DNA of 64,000 nt from assembly GCA_037962975.1 (NCBI GenBank), contig CM075673.1, forward strand, positions 118,873,001-118,937,000. The letters run 5' to 3'. Every line of letters starts with the position of its first letter. The stretch's first letter is position 1. Made by a program: the position numbers and the translations under genes. The stretch comes from Clitoria ternatea (lineage: Eukaryota; Streptophyta; Magnoliopsida; Fabales; Fabaceae). Below, in pieces: positions 33,288 through 45,894 of this stretch. The notes under the pieces are model-generated. The model saw only the letters and a list, made by a program, of their open reading frames with translations, made no database searches and had not been told where the DNA came from.

Positions 33288-35759
33288 TGTGACATTCCAA
33301 AAATAGAGGTAAATTTTTTTGCGATTTTATTATTATTAATCTATGAAACATGTGAGTGGTGAAGCCATTTATCAATTACCCTGGATCTATCAGAGACCTA
33401 TCTCATATATGAAGATATGAGAAGGTAAATTAAAGGAATTAACTCTTAAGAAATCCATAATTAATAATAGCGGAAGTATCTTTAGTAAAATAATATTATG
33501 GAGTTAAATTCTTAAGAGATCACTCAGTTGAAATTAAGAAGCCAAGATTATCCCAAAGTGTTCATAAAGCAGGATAGAATCATGGATTAATATGAAGAAA
33601 AAGGAAAATAATATATTTAAAGCTTTTTGGGAGAATCAGGTCCCCCTCGCTCAAGCGAAATCCCAGTTCGCTTGAGCGAGCTTTGCATAGCACGCTTGGG
33701 CGAAACAGAAAATGCTGGGCGAAAGGAGGAAATGAAGGTTCAGGGGTCACTTCGCTTAAGCGAACTCCAACTCGCTTGAGCTAGTAATGAAATCCTCGCT
33801 TGAGCGGAGCCAGTGAGCGTGTAGCGAAAAACGCCTAGAATCCACTCCACGCTCACTCGCTCGGGCGAAATCATCCCCGCCTAAGCGAGATTACTCCCGA
33901 GAGCAATTTCCTGATAAACCCGAGAGCAAAACCTGAGACCAAAACCCTCTCGCTTGGGCGAATCCTCAGCTCGCCTGAGCGAACACCAACCAAAGTCCAA
34001 ACTCTGATTCTAAGGTAGTTTCGCTTGAGCGACTTGCACAACCGCTTGAGCGAAAATGGAATATTGGCCCAACACTGATGCTGGGACGATCCCGCTTGAG
34101 CGAGTCCCATTCTCGCCTAAGCGAGAATCATCCAGAATCCGAAAATTGATACAGGGGAATTCTCGCTTGAGCGAGAAGCCCTCTCGCCTGAGCGAGTTTG
34201 ACAGAAAAACAGGGGAAATACAGAAATCACCCAACTCTCTACACCAAAACTCATTCTAATCAATTTTACCTAATTTTAACACTTCATATATATCATATTA
34301 CACATTTGGAAATTGTTCTAAGAAATCATTCTTGTAAATTTTCCATTACAACTCATCTATTGTATAAATCAACACCCTAATTCTTCCATTTCATAAGTCT
34401 AACATTCCACATATAAACTTCATTCATTCATCAAGATATAGAGAGTTTCATCATTCATACATTCACCGGGTCATGATTGAAAATGAGTCATAGACAAAAG
34501 ATCTCATTTTCCTCCATGACCTCCCAAACTCATTATTCATACAATTATCCATTCTAAATCCACACTATACCAACATACATTGTACTATATACATTACATC
34601 TATTCCATATATTTATGTGAACCAAAATATTGCTGGCCAAGGCATTCTTTACCAAAAAGGGGCCTTCTTCACACTCTTCCTCCACAATAGCTCCAAAGCA
34701 ATACCTACAACACAGGAGCTAAAAAGATATACCACAGGGAGAGTGAGTATACTTTCTCAATGACGAAAATCCAATAAATAGAACAATATATGCATGAATG
34801 CAATACAACTATCTCCTTCCAAGGAAGAGTTCATTTAATATCAATCAATCAATCAACAATTTTTCATTCCAATACAATTATTCCCTGATTCTCTCAGAAT
34901 TATATCAATCAATTCACCATCACAATTTAGTAATTAAAAAGGGAGTTTCCATTCATATCTCATCATCAAGATATCACACTATACCATGCTTTCAAACTGA
35001 TACACATGCTAATGTCATGAAAATGCATATGCACGGATCCGATTTCATTTCCTCGGGTGATCCCAACCACCATATCATATACTCATTCTCAATGGTTTCC
35101 CGCCTCACAAGGGGTACTCCCTCTAGCAGCCTCGCAAGGTGCTTCTCGTGATCGCAACCACGTTCAATATTTCATAAGGTTTCCCACCTCGCAAGGGGTA
35201 CTCCCGCCTCATGATCGCAACCATGGGCATTCAATCACATTGGTCCCGCAGGGCCTTTCATTTCAATACCAGGTGATCGCAACTACTTATCAACATCATC
35301 ATGATATGTATGTCATGCCATGTATACAACAATGCTCATACATGCCTCAAGCTTATTTAGCTTATCTTACCCTCTCAACTAGGGTACATTCATTCTCAAC
35401 CACACAATTTTTCATCAAATCATACACAAGAATCAATCCTCATATGAAATCAATCATGTATCACACATAATAAGCCATTTATAGCCTCACTTAGGCTTCA
35501 TCATATAAACACTAAATTCACATCATCATACACAATTCACTTCACATACATATAATATCACTTTTATCCAAGGAAACATGTCATACTACATTAATACATA
35601 CATTATCATCATAATTCTCATGCATTTAGAAAATACACCCCTCTCCTACCTCAAGAGAAGTAGACCTCTGGGGTTGATGTTCCTGCTTCACCAATATTGC
35701 CAAGCCCTACACCAATCATTTATAGGGCCACATCAATTATTTATTCAAACACCAATTCA

Positions 35760-35790
<31 letters not shown>

Positions 35791-36975
35791 GGTGTACACA
35801 TGATTCTTATCATGTGAAAACTATTTACCAAATTCATTCATTTGCCTACTTAGGCTTCGGGAATTCCTTTCCTTAAATTACGATCCCTTAGTATCAAAGG
35901 CTACAACCTAATTATTAGGTTATTCCATCTAGTAAGATCTCCACCAACACCTTGGTGAGTTTTCCACCTATTATGACTTCAAATCAACTTTATCATCATT
36001 TAATGTATCCACCACATCACTTATAATACTCTTCTCATCAATAATTGTTAATTTCTTCAATAAATGTTATCCTCTTTAATATTTTACTTTCCCTCCTAAA
36101 ATCCAAGTTTAAGGTTTTCACCAACCCACCAACCTTCATAAATGCCCATATACTTCCTTCTTTTCTCACCATAGTTATAACTACCTCATTAATCACTCAT
36201 AAGCTTGTATTTATGTCAACTTATCTTTAGATTTCCACTTTTAAACTTTCCTCAATATTACTCATACATTTATTGTGTTCTAACACCAAAACTTCAACTA
36301 AACTTCAACTATATACTTATATACATGGAAAATGATCATAATCTTACCTCAATAGAAGAAAAGAGTGAGTTTGCAAAAGATGAGGGAGTTCACACGAATT
36401 TGAGGAGTAAGGAGGAGAAAATATTTTAGTCTCCAAGTTTTCTTGAAGTCCTTGAAGGTTATTAATGGAGAAGGAAGAGATATCTCCTTTTAATTTAGAA
36501 TTCAAGGGCAAGAGGAAAGTGAATTATGAAGAAGAAAAAGAGATATGAAGAAGAAGATAAGAAGAAGAGTGTCTACGTGAGAAACAAGGAGTGCAACCGC
36601 CTTTTGAATGGGAAAAATAGGAATTCAACATTTAAATTATTAATCCTTCATTAACTCTTCCGTTTTTTAACAAACAGGTTCGCCGTTCGGGCCCAAAACA
36701 TATTCTAAAAATTATTCCGAATATAAATTCGGAATCCTAATAACATTGTCTATGGCCCTGACCAACGGCATCTCAATCGGAGATACTTGGTCCGACACCT
36801 ATATTTTATCCGGGTCAGTTATCAGCTCATCTGACCACCATAATTCACCAACAGTTTTGGAAAACCTTATTTAAGTCATTTCAAGAATTTTGGGATATTT
36901 ATTAGCCCAAAGTTAATTATCCAACATTTATTTTCCTAATTTATCTTCCTATTTTTAAAAATTCAGGGTGTTATA
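33288..36975 (-). repeat. Element D 3' LTR
   Basis: 3688 bp. Its sense start (36975) reads TATAACACCC instead of TGTAACACCC, so one terminal base is mutated. It contains the TCGCTTGAGCGA array (33647-34197), GATCGCAACCA repeats near 35056-35290, and a (TA)n run at 35761-35786 that is longer than its partner in the other LTR. Confidence 0.95.
33647..34197 (-). repeat. TCGCTTGAGCGA palindrome array in element D 3' LTR
   Basis: About 17 copies of a 10-14-bp palindrome (TCGCTTGAGCGA, with variants CGCTTGGGCG, CGCCTGAGCG, CGCTTAAGCG, CGCCTAAGCG) at irregular spacing of 15-60 bp. The best copies have 7-bp arms around TG. They lie upstream, in element sense, of an AT-rich TATA-like stretch near 33620. 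Both strands give ORF shadows here, which are not genes. Confidence 0.85.
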
Positions 36976-36995
36976 ATCCACTCCCCCTAAAAGAA
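36976..36995 (-). other. Element D polypurine tract
   Basis: On the minus strand TTTTAGGGGGAGTGGAT precedes the 3' LTR, the expected plus-strand primer site. Confidence 0.8.
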
Positions 36996-37825
36996 ATTTC
37001 GTCCTCGAAATTCAACTTACCGGACTCGAATGCATAAGGGTACCGCTTACGGATATCGTCCTCGCGTTCCCACGTAAATATTTCCATATCTCCATGCTTC
37101 CATGCCACTTTTACTAATGGTACCATCTTATTCCGTAGTCTCTTCACAGAATACTCAACGATACGAACGGAAACGGGAAGAATGGATAAGTCATCCTGCA
37201 CCTCAAGATCATCAACAGAGATCACGTGCTGAGGATCATGTACATATTTCCTTAACTGAGACACGTGGAATACATTATGAAGATTTGCAAGTTGTGGAGG
37301 GAGTGCAATTCGATATGCGACGTCTCCAATCCGCTCCAAAATCTCATAGGGTCCAATGAATTTAGGGCTTAGTTTCTTGCTCTTCAAGGCTCTTCCTATA
37401 CCTTTATCACGCGAAACTCGCAATAACACATGATCATCGACTTGAAATTCTAATGGATTTCTTCTTTTATCATAATAGCTCTTCTGTCGGTCTTGAGCAA
37501 TTTTCATCTTTTCCCGGATCATCTTGATTTGCTTGGTAGTTTCTTCAATAATTTCAGGTCCTAAGGCTAGATTCTCACCAACTTCAAGCCAACATAAAGG
37601 AGTTCGACACCTCCTTCCGTATAATGCCTCGTATGGTGCCATGCCAATACTAGAATGAAAACTGTTATTGTAAGTGAATTCGATCAGAGGTAAATATTTT
37701 TCCCACGAACCGCCATGCTCCAAAACACAAGCACGCAGTAAGTCTTCAAGACTTTGAATAGTTCTCTCAGACTGCCCATCGGTCTGGGGATGATATGCCG
37801 AACTTAGCTTCAGTTTTGAACCCAT
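36996..37825 (-). pseudogene. pol: Element D integrase C-terminus and chromodomain
   Basis: Minus-strand reading: GSKLKLSSAYHPQTDGQSER (the integrase Glu region), FTYNNSFHSSIGMAPYEALYG, the GPY/F module LKSKKLSPKFIGPYEI, LHNVFHVSQLRKYV and a chromodomain YSVKRLRNKMVPLVKVAWK then TWEREDDIRKRYP. The ORF runs open to a stop at 36971, just inside the LTR. This module is intact here, unlike in element A. In chromoviruses the chromodomain binds H3K9-methylated histone tails. Confidence 0.9.
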
Positions 37826-38575
37826 CGCCTCATGTAAGCTTCCCTAGAATCAGGAAGTAAATCGGGGGTCACGATCAGAAACAATACTTGATGGTACACC
37901 ATGTAATCTCACAATTTCTCGAATGTACAACTGTGCTAAATCTTGCAAGGAGCTCTCCATACTGATTGGCAAGAAATGGGCACTCTTTGTCAAACGATCC
38001 ATAATCACCCATATTCCATCACATCTGGACCTCGTTCTTGGTAATCCGGACACAAAATCCATGGCAATCGCATCCCACTTCTAAACAGGGATATCAAGTG
38101 GCCTCAAGGTACCCAAAGGTCTTTGGTGTTCCACTTTCACCTTCTGACAAGTAAGGCAAGAAGCTACAAAGTTAGCAACATCACGTTTCATTCCGGGCCA
38201 CCAAAAGTTCTTCTTTATATCGCGATACATCTTTGTTACACCAGGGTGGATGCTAAACATGCTTTTATGTGCTTCCTCCAGCACTGTGTGTCTCAAATCA
38301 CTGAATGAAGGTACATACACACGACCTTTTATTCGCCATATACTATCAACGCCTTCCACAAGGAATAGATTTTTCCCATTATCCTGAGATCTTTGCACCT
38401 CTTGTAAATAATTATCATCTTTTTGTTTCTCTTTCACAAGTTCCAAAAACTCATTACTTATTTTCAAGGTAGCAAAACATAACTTCTTGGAGGATTGAAC
38501 TTCGGTCCCAACATTCAAATTCCGAAATTCTTCAATTAATTCAAGTTCTTTGACCATCATGGTTGATATATGCAA
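37826..38575 (-). pseudogene. pol: Element D integrase zinc domain and core
   Basis: In the same frame: HPGVTKMYRDIKKNFWWPGM and CLTCQKVKVEHQRP (HHCC zinc domain), then MDFVSGLPRTRS..GIWVIMD and VSDRDPRFTS (first two acidic residues of the DDE core). Stops at 38078 (TAG where the family has Trp), 37853 (TGA for Arg) and 37847 (TAG for Trp) break it. Each can be explained by one transition. Confidence 0.88.
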
Positions 38576-39235
38576 GGATTTCCGACTAAGAGCATCGGCA
38601 ACAACATTAGCTTTTCCCGGTTAGTACATCAATTTAAAGTCATAATCCTTCAAGAATTCCACCCATCTTCTTTGTCGCATATTCAATTCCTTTTGGTCGA
38701 AAAGATATTTCAAACTTTTGTGGTCACTGTAAACAACAAATCTCGAACCATACAAATAATGACGCCAAATCTTCAAGGCAAACACAACTGCAGCCAACTC
38801 CAAATCATGAGTCGGGTAATTAATTTCATGAGGTCGTAACTAGCGTGAAGTATAAGCTATTACACGTTCCTTCTGCATTAACACACATCCAAGTCCATGC
38901 TTGGAAGCATCACAATACACCACAAACTCTTCTTGTAAATCAGGCAACGCCAAGATAGGAGCAGAAGTCAGTCTCATTTTTAACTCTTCAAAGCATTTCT
39001 CACATTCAACCGTCCATACAAAAGGTTCATTCTTCCTTGTTAAATTCGTTAAGGGTCTCGCAAGACGAGAGAAACCTTCAATGAACCTTCGATAATAACC
39101 CGCAAGTCCAAGAAAACTTCAGATTTCAGTAACCGTCGTAGGTCTCGACCATGCCATAACGGCTTCAACCTTTGAAGGATCCACAGAAATACCATCCTCG
39201 GATATTACATGTCCAAGGAACTGGACGCTCGTCAT
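38576..39235 (-). pseudogene. pol: Element D RT end and RNase H
   Basis: Minus-strand sequence gives SFLGLAGYYRRFIEGF-like RT end and the RNase H blocks MELAAVVFALKIWRHYLYGS and YSDHKSLKYLFDQKELNMRQ. Stops lie at 39119 (TGA for Arg), 38840 (TAG, probably Gln) and 38621 (TAA). Frame is kept throughout. Confidence 0.85.
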
Positions 39236-40879
39236 CTAGAATTCACATTTAGAGAGCTTGGCATACAACTGGTTCTCTCTAAGAATGTTCAATACCACTC
39301 TCAAGTGTTCTTCATGTTCTTCGTGACTCTTGGAATATACCAAGATATCATCGATAAACACCACAACAAAACAATCTAGGTATTTGTGGAAGATATGATT
39401 CATGTAACTCATGAATACAGCTGGAGCATTAGTAACTCCAAATGGCATCACGACATACTCGTAGTGGCCATATCGCGTCCTAAATGCTGTCTTGGGAATA
39501 TCTTCGGCTCTCACCCGAATTTGATGATAACCGGAACGTAAATCAATCTTTGAAAATACCACCGCACCTCTCAGCTGATCCAACAGATCATCAATGCGAG
39601 GTAAAGGATATCTATTTTTTATCGTCAACTTGTTCAATTGGCGGTAGTCTACACACAACCGCATAGTTCCATCCTTTTTCTTAACTAACAAAACAGGAGC
39701 TCCCCAGGGTGACACACTGGGTCGAACAAATTCCTTCTCAAGCAGCTCCTCAACTTGCTTCTTTAATTCAATTAACTCCATAGGAGACATCCTATAAGGA
39801 GCAATAGACACTGGTTCGGCACCAGGTACAAGGTCAATAGCAAACTTAACCTCCCTTGGGGGTGGTAAACCAGGTATCTCATCAGGAAACACGTCCAGAA
39901 ATTCAGACACCACGGGGATATTAGTGGGACCGGGATTACTTGTCCCATCAGTAAGAGATAACAACACGCAAAGTTGAATTATACCTTGTACATCAAACTG
40001 TCCTCTATCAAGAGAAGGGAAAATAACGGTCCGTTGTTGACAATCAACTATGACTTTGTTGATAGAAAGCCAATCCATACCAAGTATAATCTCCAATCCC
40101 TTCATAGGCAAGCAAATAAAAGATGCAACAAATTTTCTCCCATCTAGGAGCATATCAACATTATCACACCGGTTAACCGATCTAAGACAAGTACCAGTTG
40201 GAGTGGTAACCATAAGAGCATTTTTCATTAGACACACCGGCAATCTCAATCGCCGAACACAATCCTCAGATATAAAAGAGTGGGTCGCACCCGAATCGTA
40301 AATTACATGAACTGAATGTCCAAGGATTTCACACTTACTTTCAACCAGGTTTTCTGCTCGTGCTGCTTCCTCACCGGTCACAGTAAATACTCTCCCGGCA
40401 TTAGGTTGACGATCTCCTCCATCTCTATTTCCATCATTAGCATCATTACCATTTCCTCGACCGTTGCCACGCCTTCCACCATTATAGCCACCTCGGCCAC
40501 CACGTCGACCGCCATTATTTCCATTACCACGACCTCGACCACCATTATAACCTCCGCGGTTCACATAAGCAGGTGCATTAGCATGATTAGTAACATTAGC
40601 TTGTACCGGAGCCGGTCTTACAAGCATGGGACATGCAGAACGGATATGCCCCACCTGATCACAATTAAAACATACAACATCTTCACGATGCACACATTCA
40701 CGAACGTAATGAGGTCCTCCACATCTATAACATCTCGGCCCATTGGTATTTATATTACCCCGGCCAAAAACATTACCACGTCCGCCGCCTCTAGCTTGGA
40801 CATTAGAAGGAGCACCCCTCAGAAAGCGTCCTCTTCTAAAACTTCTTTTCCTCTTAAAACTAGAAGCTTGACCCTTCAA
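39236..40879 (-). pseudogene. pol: Element D nucleocapsid, protease and RT
   Basis: 547 open codons. Zinc knuckles CYRCGGPHYVREC and CFNCDQVGHIRSAC are followed by an unusually Gly/Arg-rich stretch (RGGYNGGRGRGNGNN and repeats, about 50 residues). Then come protease (VIYDSGATHSFIS, LEIILGMDWLS), the VSEFLDVFPDEIPGLPP linker, and RT with IDLRSGYHQIRV, VMPFGVTNAPAVF and the catalytic FIDDILVYSK. It ends at TAG 39236-39238, a single change from Trp. All catalytic residues are present. Confidence 0.92.
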
Positions 40880-41569
40880 CTTAGAGTCAAATTTAGAGTG
40901 TTGAAAAGAAGCTTGTTATTTATAGATGCGGCACTTATTCACCAGCACCGTGAAACTTTGAATCTCTTGGTGACATATAGCCCTCGGAATATCGGAGCGT
41001 AACCCATTTTCAAACTTCACGCATTTTGACACTTCAGTTCCCTCTTGTTGAAAAGGAGGGTAGAATTCACAAAGTTCTTCAAACTTGGAAGCATACTCTT
41101 CCACCGTCAGCGTGCCTTGCTTGAGTTCCATGAACTCGAGTTCTTTCTTGCTCTTATAACTTTCAGGCACATATTTCCTCATAAGTTCTCGCTTAAAGTT
41201 CTCCCAAGTTAAGGGAATCGCAACAGCATTCATTCTATTCTTGGCGAGTCTCCACCAAGTCTCTGCTTCATCCCCCAGCATAAAAATAGCATACTCCACT
41301 TTCTGGAGCTCATTGCATTCAAAGCTATCAAAGATCCGCTCAACATTCCGAATCCAACCATAGGCTTGCTCAGGCCTAAATCCGCCATGAAATTCAGTAG
41401 GTTTTCACTTTAAAAACATATCAAGCCCCTGAGTGCCTTGAACAACAATAGGAGCAGATGGTCTTTCTGCCTCTTATCTCTCACGGTTTTGTGATTCGAG
41501 GAGATCCGCAAAACGATTCAAGGCTCTAGCTATAGCGTCATCATTATCTTGAAGACGACGGGCCATCAT
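40880..41569 (-). pseudogene. gag: Element D gag (capsid part)
   Basis: The ATG at 41569 (MMARRLQDNDDAIARAL) opens gag in the polyprotein frame. TAA at 41474, TGA at 41405 (Arg in element A) and TAA at 40916 interrupt it. The central part shows EYAIFMLGDEAETWW, SKKELEFMELKQGTLTVEEY and FEELCEFYPPFQQEGTEVSK, near-identical in layout to element A gag, so the two are relatives. Confidence 0.88.
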
Positions 41570-41941
41570 AATATCTAAAACCACAACATAAAATTTAACC
41601 ATTATCAGTAAACTCGTTCACAAAATTCCTCTATGAGTTCACACTATAGTATTTTATTATAAAATTTAAATTGTGACCCTCCCCCATGGAGTCCAATAGC
41701 AACATTTCATATTAAAGCCCATATGGCAGCATCATCATCTCATAACATAGTATGCATTCATAATACATAAGATTCTTCATGGAGGGAGGATAATGTGAAG
41801 AAGCTTAGCCGGACTTATAAAAATCACATTCAATCCATCATCAATTCATACACAATCAATCAATAATAACAATGATTTATCAATCACATGTCACTTTCCA
41901 GTAATAACAATGGCTAAACACCGTAATACAGAGCGAATAAT

Positions 41942-41953
41942 GCTCTGATACCA
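41942..41953 (-). other. Element D primer binding site (initiator Met tRNA)
   Basis: Minus strand TGGTATCAGAGC, 3 bp inside the 5' LTR. Confidence 0.92.
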
Positions 41954-41956
41954 AAT

Positions 41957-44900
41957 TGTGACATTCCAAAAATAGAGGTAAATTTTTTTGCGATTTTATT
42001 ATTATTAATCTATGAAACATGTGAGTGGTGAAGCCATTTATCAATTACCCTGGATCTATCAGAGACCTATCTCATATATGAAGATATGAGAAGGTAAATT
42101 AAAGGAATTAACTCTTAAGAAATCCATAATTAATAATAGCGGAAGTATCTTTAGTAAAATAATATTATGGAGTTAAATTCTTAAGAGATCACTCAGTTGA
42201 AATTAAGAAGCCAAGATTATCCCAAAGTGTTCATAAAGCAGGATAGAATCATGGATTAATATGAAGAAAAAGGAAAATAATATATTTAAAGCTTTTTGGG
42301 AGAATCAGGTCCTACTCGCTCAAGCGAAATCCCAGTTCGCTTGAGCGAGCTTTGCATAGCACGCTTGGGCGAAACAGAAAATGCTGAGCGAAAGGAGGAA
42401 ATGAAGGTTCAGGGGTCACTTCGCTTAAGCGAACTCCAACTCGCTTGAGCGAGTAGTGAAATCCTCGCTTGAGCGGAGCCAGCGAGCGTGTGGCGAAAAA
42501 CGCCCAGAATCCATTCCACGCTCACTCGCTCGGGCGAAATCATCCCCGCCTAAGCAAGATTACTCCCGAGAGCAATTTCCTGATAAACCCAAGAGCAAAA
42601 CCTGAGACCAAAACCCTCTCGCTTGGGCGAATCCTCAGCTCGCCTGAGCGAACACCAACCCAAGGTCCAAACTCTGATTCTAAGGTAGTTTCGCTTGAGC
42701 GACTTGCACAACCGCTTGAGCGAAAATGGAATATTGGCCCAACACTGATGCTGGGACGATCCCGCTTGAGCGAGTCCCATTCTCGCCTAAGCGAGAATCA
42801 TCCAGAATCCGAAAATTGATACAGGGGAATTCTCGCTTGAGCGAGAAGCCCTCTCGCCTGAGCGAGTTTGACAGAAAAACAGGGGAAATACAGAAATCAC
42901 CCAACTCTCTACACCAAAACTCATTCTAATCAATTTTACCTAATTTTAACACTTCATATATATCATATTACACATTTGGAACTTGTTGTAAGAAATCATT
43001 CTTGTAAATTTTCCATTACAACTCATCTATTGTATAAATCAACACCCTAATTCTTCCATTTCATAAGTCTAACATTCCACATATAAACTTCATTCATTCA
43101 TCAAGATATAGAGAGTTTCATCATTCATACATTCACCGGGTCATGATTGAAAATGAGTCATAGACAAAAGATCTCATTTTCCTCCATGACCTCCCAAACT
43201 CATTATTCATACAATTATCCATTCTAAATCCACACTATACCAACATACATTGTACTATATACATTACATCTATTCCATATATTTATATGAACCAAAATAT
43301 TGCCGGCCAAGGCATTCTTTACCAAAAAGGGGCCTTCTTCACACTCTTCCTCCACAATAGCTCCAAAGCAATACCTACAACATAGGAGCTAAAAAGATAT
43401 ACCACAGGGAGAGTGAGTATACTTTCTCAATGACGAAAATCCAATAAATAGAACAATATATGCATGAATGCAATACAACTATCTCCTTCCAAGGAAGAGT
43501 TCATTTAATATCAATCAATCAATCAACAATTTTTCATTCCAATACAATTATTCCCTGATTCTCTCAGAATTATATCAATCAATTCACCATCACAATTTAG
43601 TAATTAAAAAGAGAGTTTCCATTCATATCTCATCATCAAGATATCACACTATACCATGCTTTCAAACTGATACACATGCTAATGTCATGAAAATGCATAT
43701 GCACGGATCCGATTTCATTTCCTCGGGTGATCGCAACCACCATATCATATACTCATTCTCAATGGTTTCCCGCCTCGCAAGGGGTACTCCCTCTAGCAGC
43801 CTCGCAAGGTGCTTCTCGTGATCGCAACCACGTTCAATATTTCATAAGGTTTCCCACCTCGCAAGGGGTACTCCCGCCTCATGATCGCAACCATGGGCAT
43901 TCAATCACATTGGTCCCGCAGGGCCTTTCATTTCAATACCAGGTGATCGCAACCACTTATCAACATCATCATGATATGTATGTCATGCCATGTATACAAC
44001 AATGCTCATACATGCCTCAAGCTTATTTAGCTTATCTTACCCTCTCAACTAGGGTACATTCATTCTCAACCACACAATTTTTCATCAAATCATACACAAG
44101 AATCAATCCTCATATGAAATCAATCATGTATCACACATAATAAGCCATTTATAGCCTCACTTAGGCTTCATCATATAAACACTAAATTCACATCATCATA
44201 CACAATTCACTTCACATACACATAATATCACTTTTATCCAAGGAAACATGTCATACTACATTAATACATACATTATCATCATAATTATCGTGCATTTAGA
44301 AAATACACCCCTCTCCTACCTCAAGAGAAGTAGACCTCTGGGGTTGATGTTCCTGCTTCACCAATATTGCCAAGCCCTACACCAATCATTTATAGGGCCA
44401 CATCAATTATTTATTCAAACACCAATTCAATATATATATATATATATACATAGGTGTACACATGATTCTTATCATGTGAAAACTATTTACCAAATTCATT
44501 CGTTTGCCTACTTAGGCTTCGGGAATTCCTTTCCTTAAATTACGATCCCTTAGTATCAAAGGCTACAACCTAATTATTAGGTTATTCCATCTAGTAAGAT
44601 CTCCACCAACACCTTGGTGAGTTTCCCACCTATTATGACTTCAAATCAACTTTATCATCATTTAATGTATCCACCACATCACTTATAATACTCTTCTCAT
44701 CAACAATTGTTAATTTCTTCAATAAATGTTATCCTCTTTAATATTTTACTTTCCCTCCTAAAATCCAAGTTTAAGGTTTTCACCAACCCACCAACCTTCA
44801 TAAATGCCCATATACTTCCTTCTTTTCTCACCATAGTTATAACTACCTCATTAATCACTCATAAGCTTGTATTTATGTCAACTTATCTTTAGATTTCCAC

Positions 44901-45637
44901 TTTTAAACTTTCCTCAATATTACTCATACATTTATTGTGTTCTAACACCAAAACTTCAACTAAACTTCAACTATATACTTATATACATGGAAAATGATCA
45001 TAATCTTACCTCAATAGAAGAAAAGAGTGAGTTTGCAAAAGATGAGGGAGTTCACACGAATTTGAGGAGTAAGGAGGAGAAAATATTTTAGTCTCCAAGT
45101 TTTCTTGAAGTCCTTGAAGGTTATTAATGGAGAAGGAAGAGATATCTCCTTTTAATTTAGAATTCAAGGGCAAGAGGAAAGTGAATTATGAAGAAGAAAA
45201 AGAGATATGAAGAAGAAGATAAGAAGAAGAGTGTCTACGTGAGAAACAAGGAGTGCAACCGCCTTTTGAATGGGAAAAATAGGAATTCAACATTTAAATT
45301 ATTAATCCTTCATTAACTCTTCCGTTTTTTAACAAACAGGTTCGCCGTTCGGGCCCAAAACATATTCTAAAAATTATTCCGAATATAAATTCGGAATCCC
45401 AATAACATTGTCTACGGCCCTGACCAACGGCATCTCAATCAGAGATACTTGGTCCGACACCTATATTTTATCCGGGTCAGTTTTCAGCTCATCTGACCAC
45501 CATAATTCACCAACAGTTTCGAAAAACCTTATTTAAGTCATTTCAAGAATTTTGGGATATTTATTAGCCCAAAGTTAATTATCCAACATTTATTTTCCTA
45601 ATTTATCTTCCTATTTTTAAAAATTCAGGGTGTTACA
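41957..45637 (-). repeat. Element D 5' LTR
   Basis: 3681 bp. Sense start 45637 (TGTAACACCC), sense end 41957 (GGAATGTCACA). Palindrome array at 42316-42866, (TA)n at about 44431-44450 and GATCGCAACCA repeats near 43726-43960. It differs from the 3' LTR by scattered single-base changes and the (TA)n length. Confidence 0.95.
42289..42866 (-). promoter_or_regulatory. Element D U3 palindrome array and TATA-like site
   Basis: In element sense the array of about 17 TCGCTTGAGCGA-type palindromes (42866 to 42316) ends about 15 bp upstream of AGCTTTAAATATATT (42302-42288), a plausible TATA. About 330 bp then remain to the LTR end, a fitting length for R-U5. ACTCGCTTGAGCGAGT near 42440 is a perfect 7-bp-arm copy. 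Role inferred from position. Confidence 0.6.
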
Positions 45638-45642
45638 GGCAC

Positions 45643-45831
45643 CGCCTTTCGCCCTCTCTCAACGTCAAACGTTGGTGTGAAGGATCTCCAGGACAACAAG
45701 ACCGGTTTCTCCCACTGAGAGATCGGATTATAACACCGAATACCCACTGTACCGGTGTGTAAACCCTAAAACACCTAAACTCTTGTGGCTGGTCCTACAC
45801 CGGATCCTAGACCCCGGTCCAAACCAGTTCA
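45643..45831 (+). repeat. Element E 5' LTR, right piece
   Basis: Continues the LTR after D (CGCCTTTCGCCCTCTCTCAA ...) and ends CCAGTTCA at 45831. Matches 61322-61505. Confidence 0.92.
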
Positions 45832-45849
45832 TTGGCACGCCCAGTGGGA
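45832..45849 (+). other. Element E primer binding site candidate
   Basis: TTGGCACGCCCAGTGGGA directly follows the 5' LTR and has the style of Tat-lineage primer sites. I could not assign the tRNA with confidence. Confidence 0.6.
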
Positions 45850-45894
45850 CTCGTTAGAGTTATTCCCACTTGTCGTAGAAGTTTGGTGGTCAGA

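Larger units (their letters stand above)
33288..45637 (-). mobile_element. Element D: Tekay/Del-type chromovirus nested in element E LTR
   Basis: LTRs 41957-45637 (5' in its sense) and 33288-36975 (3') differ by roughly 1% by eye. GGCAC at 33283-33287 and 45638-45642 is the TSD. The primer site is initiator Met tRNA. The internal 5 kb encodes a single-frame gag-pol with chromodomain, broken by about ten nonsense codons and no obvious frameshift. It is younger than E because it splits E's LTR. Confidence 0.96.

Noticed and set aside
33647..34197. CRISPR-like repeat array
   Set aside because: Spacing is irregular, repeats are 10-14 bp and imperfect, and the genome is a plant.
34010..34259. Overlapping ORFs on both strands within element D LTR array, repeated at 42680-42929
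   Set aside because: Palindromic motif arrays keep both strands open; the peptides are just motif translations.
34798..35470. ORFs of 117 and 137 codons duplicated at 43468-44140
   Set aside because: They are antisense to the element within LTR sequence; duplication is explained by the two LTRs of D.
45832..45894. Element E gag starting at TTG 45832
   Set aside because: It would begin inside the primer binding site; the first ATG at 45895 is the sensible start.
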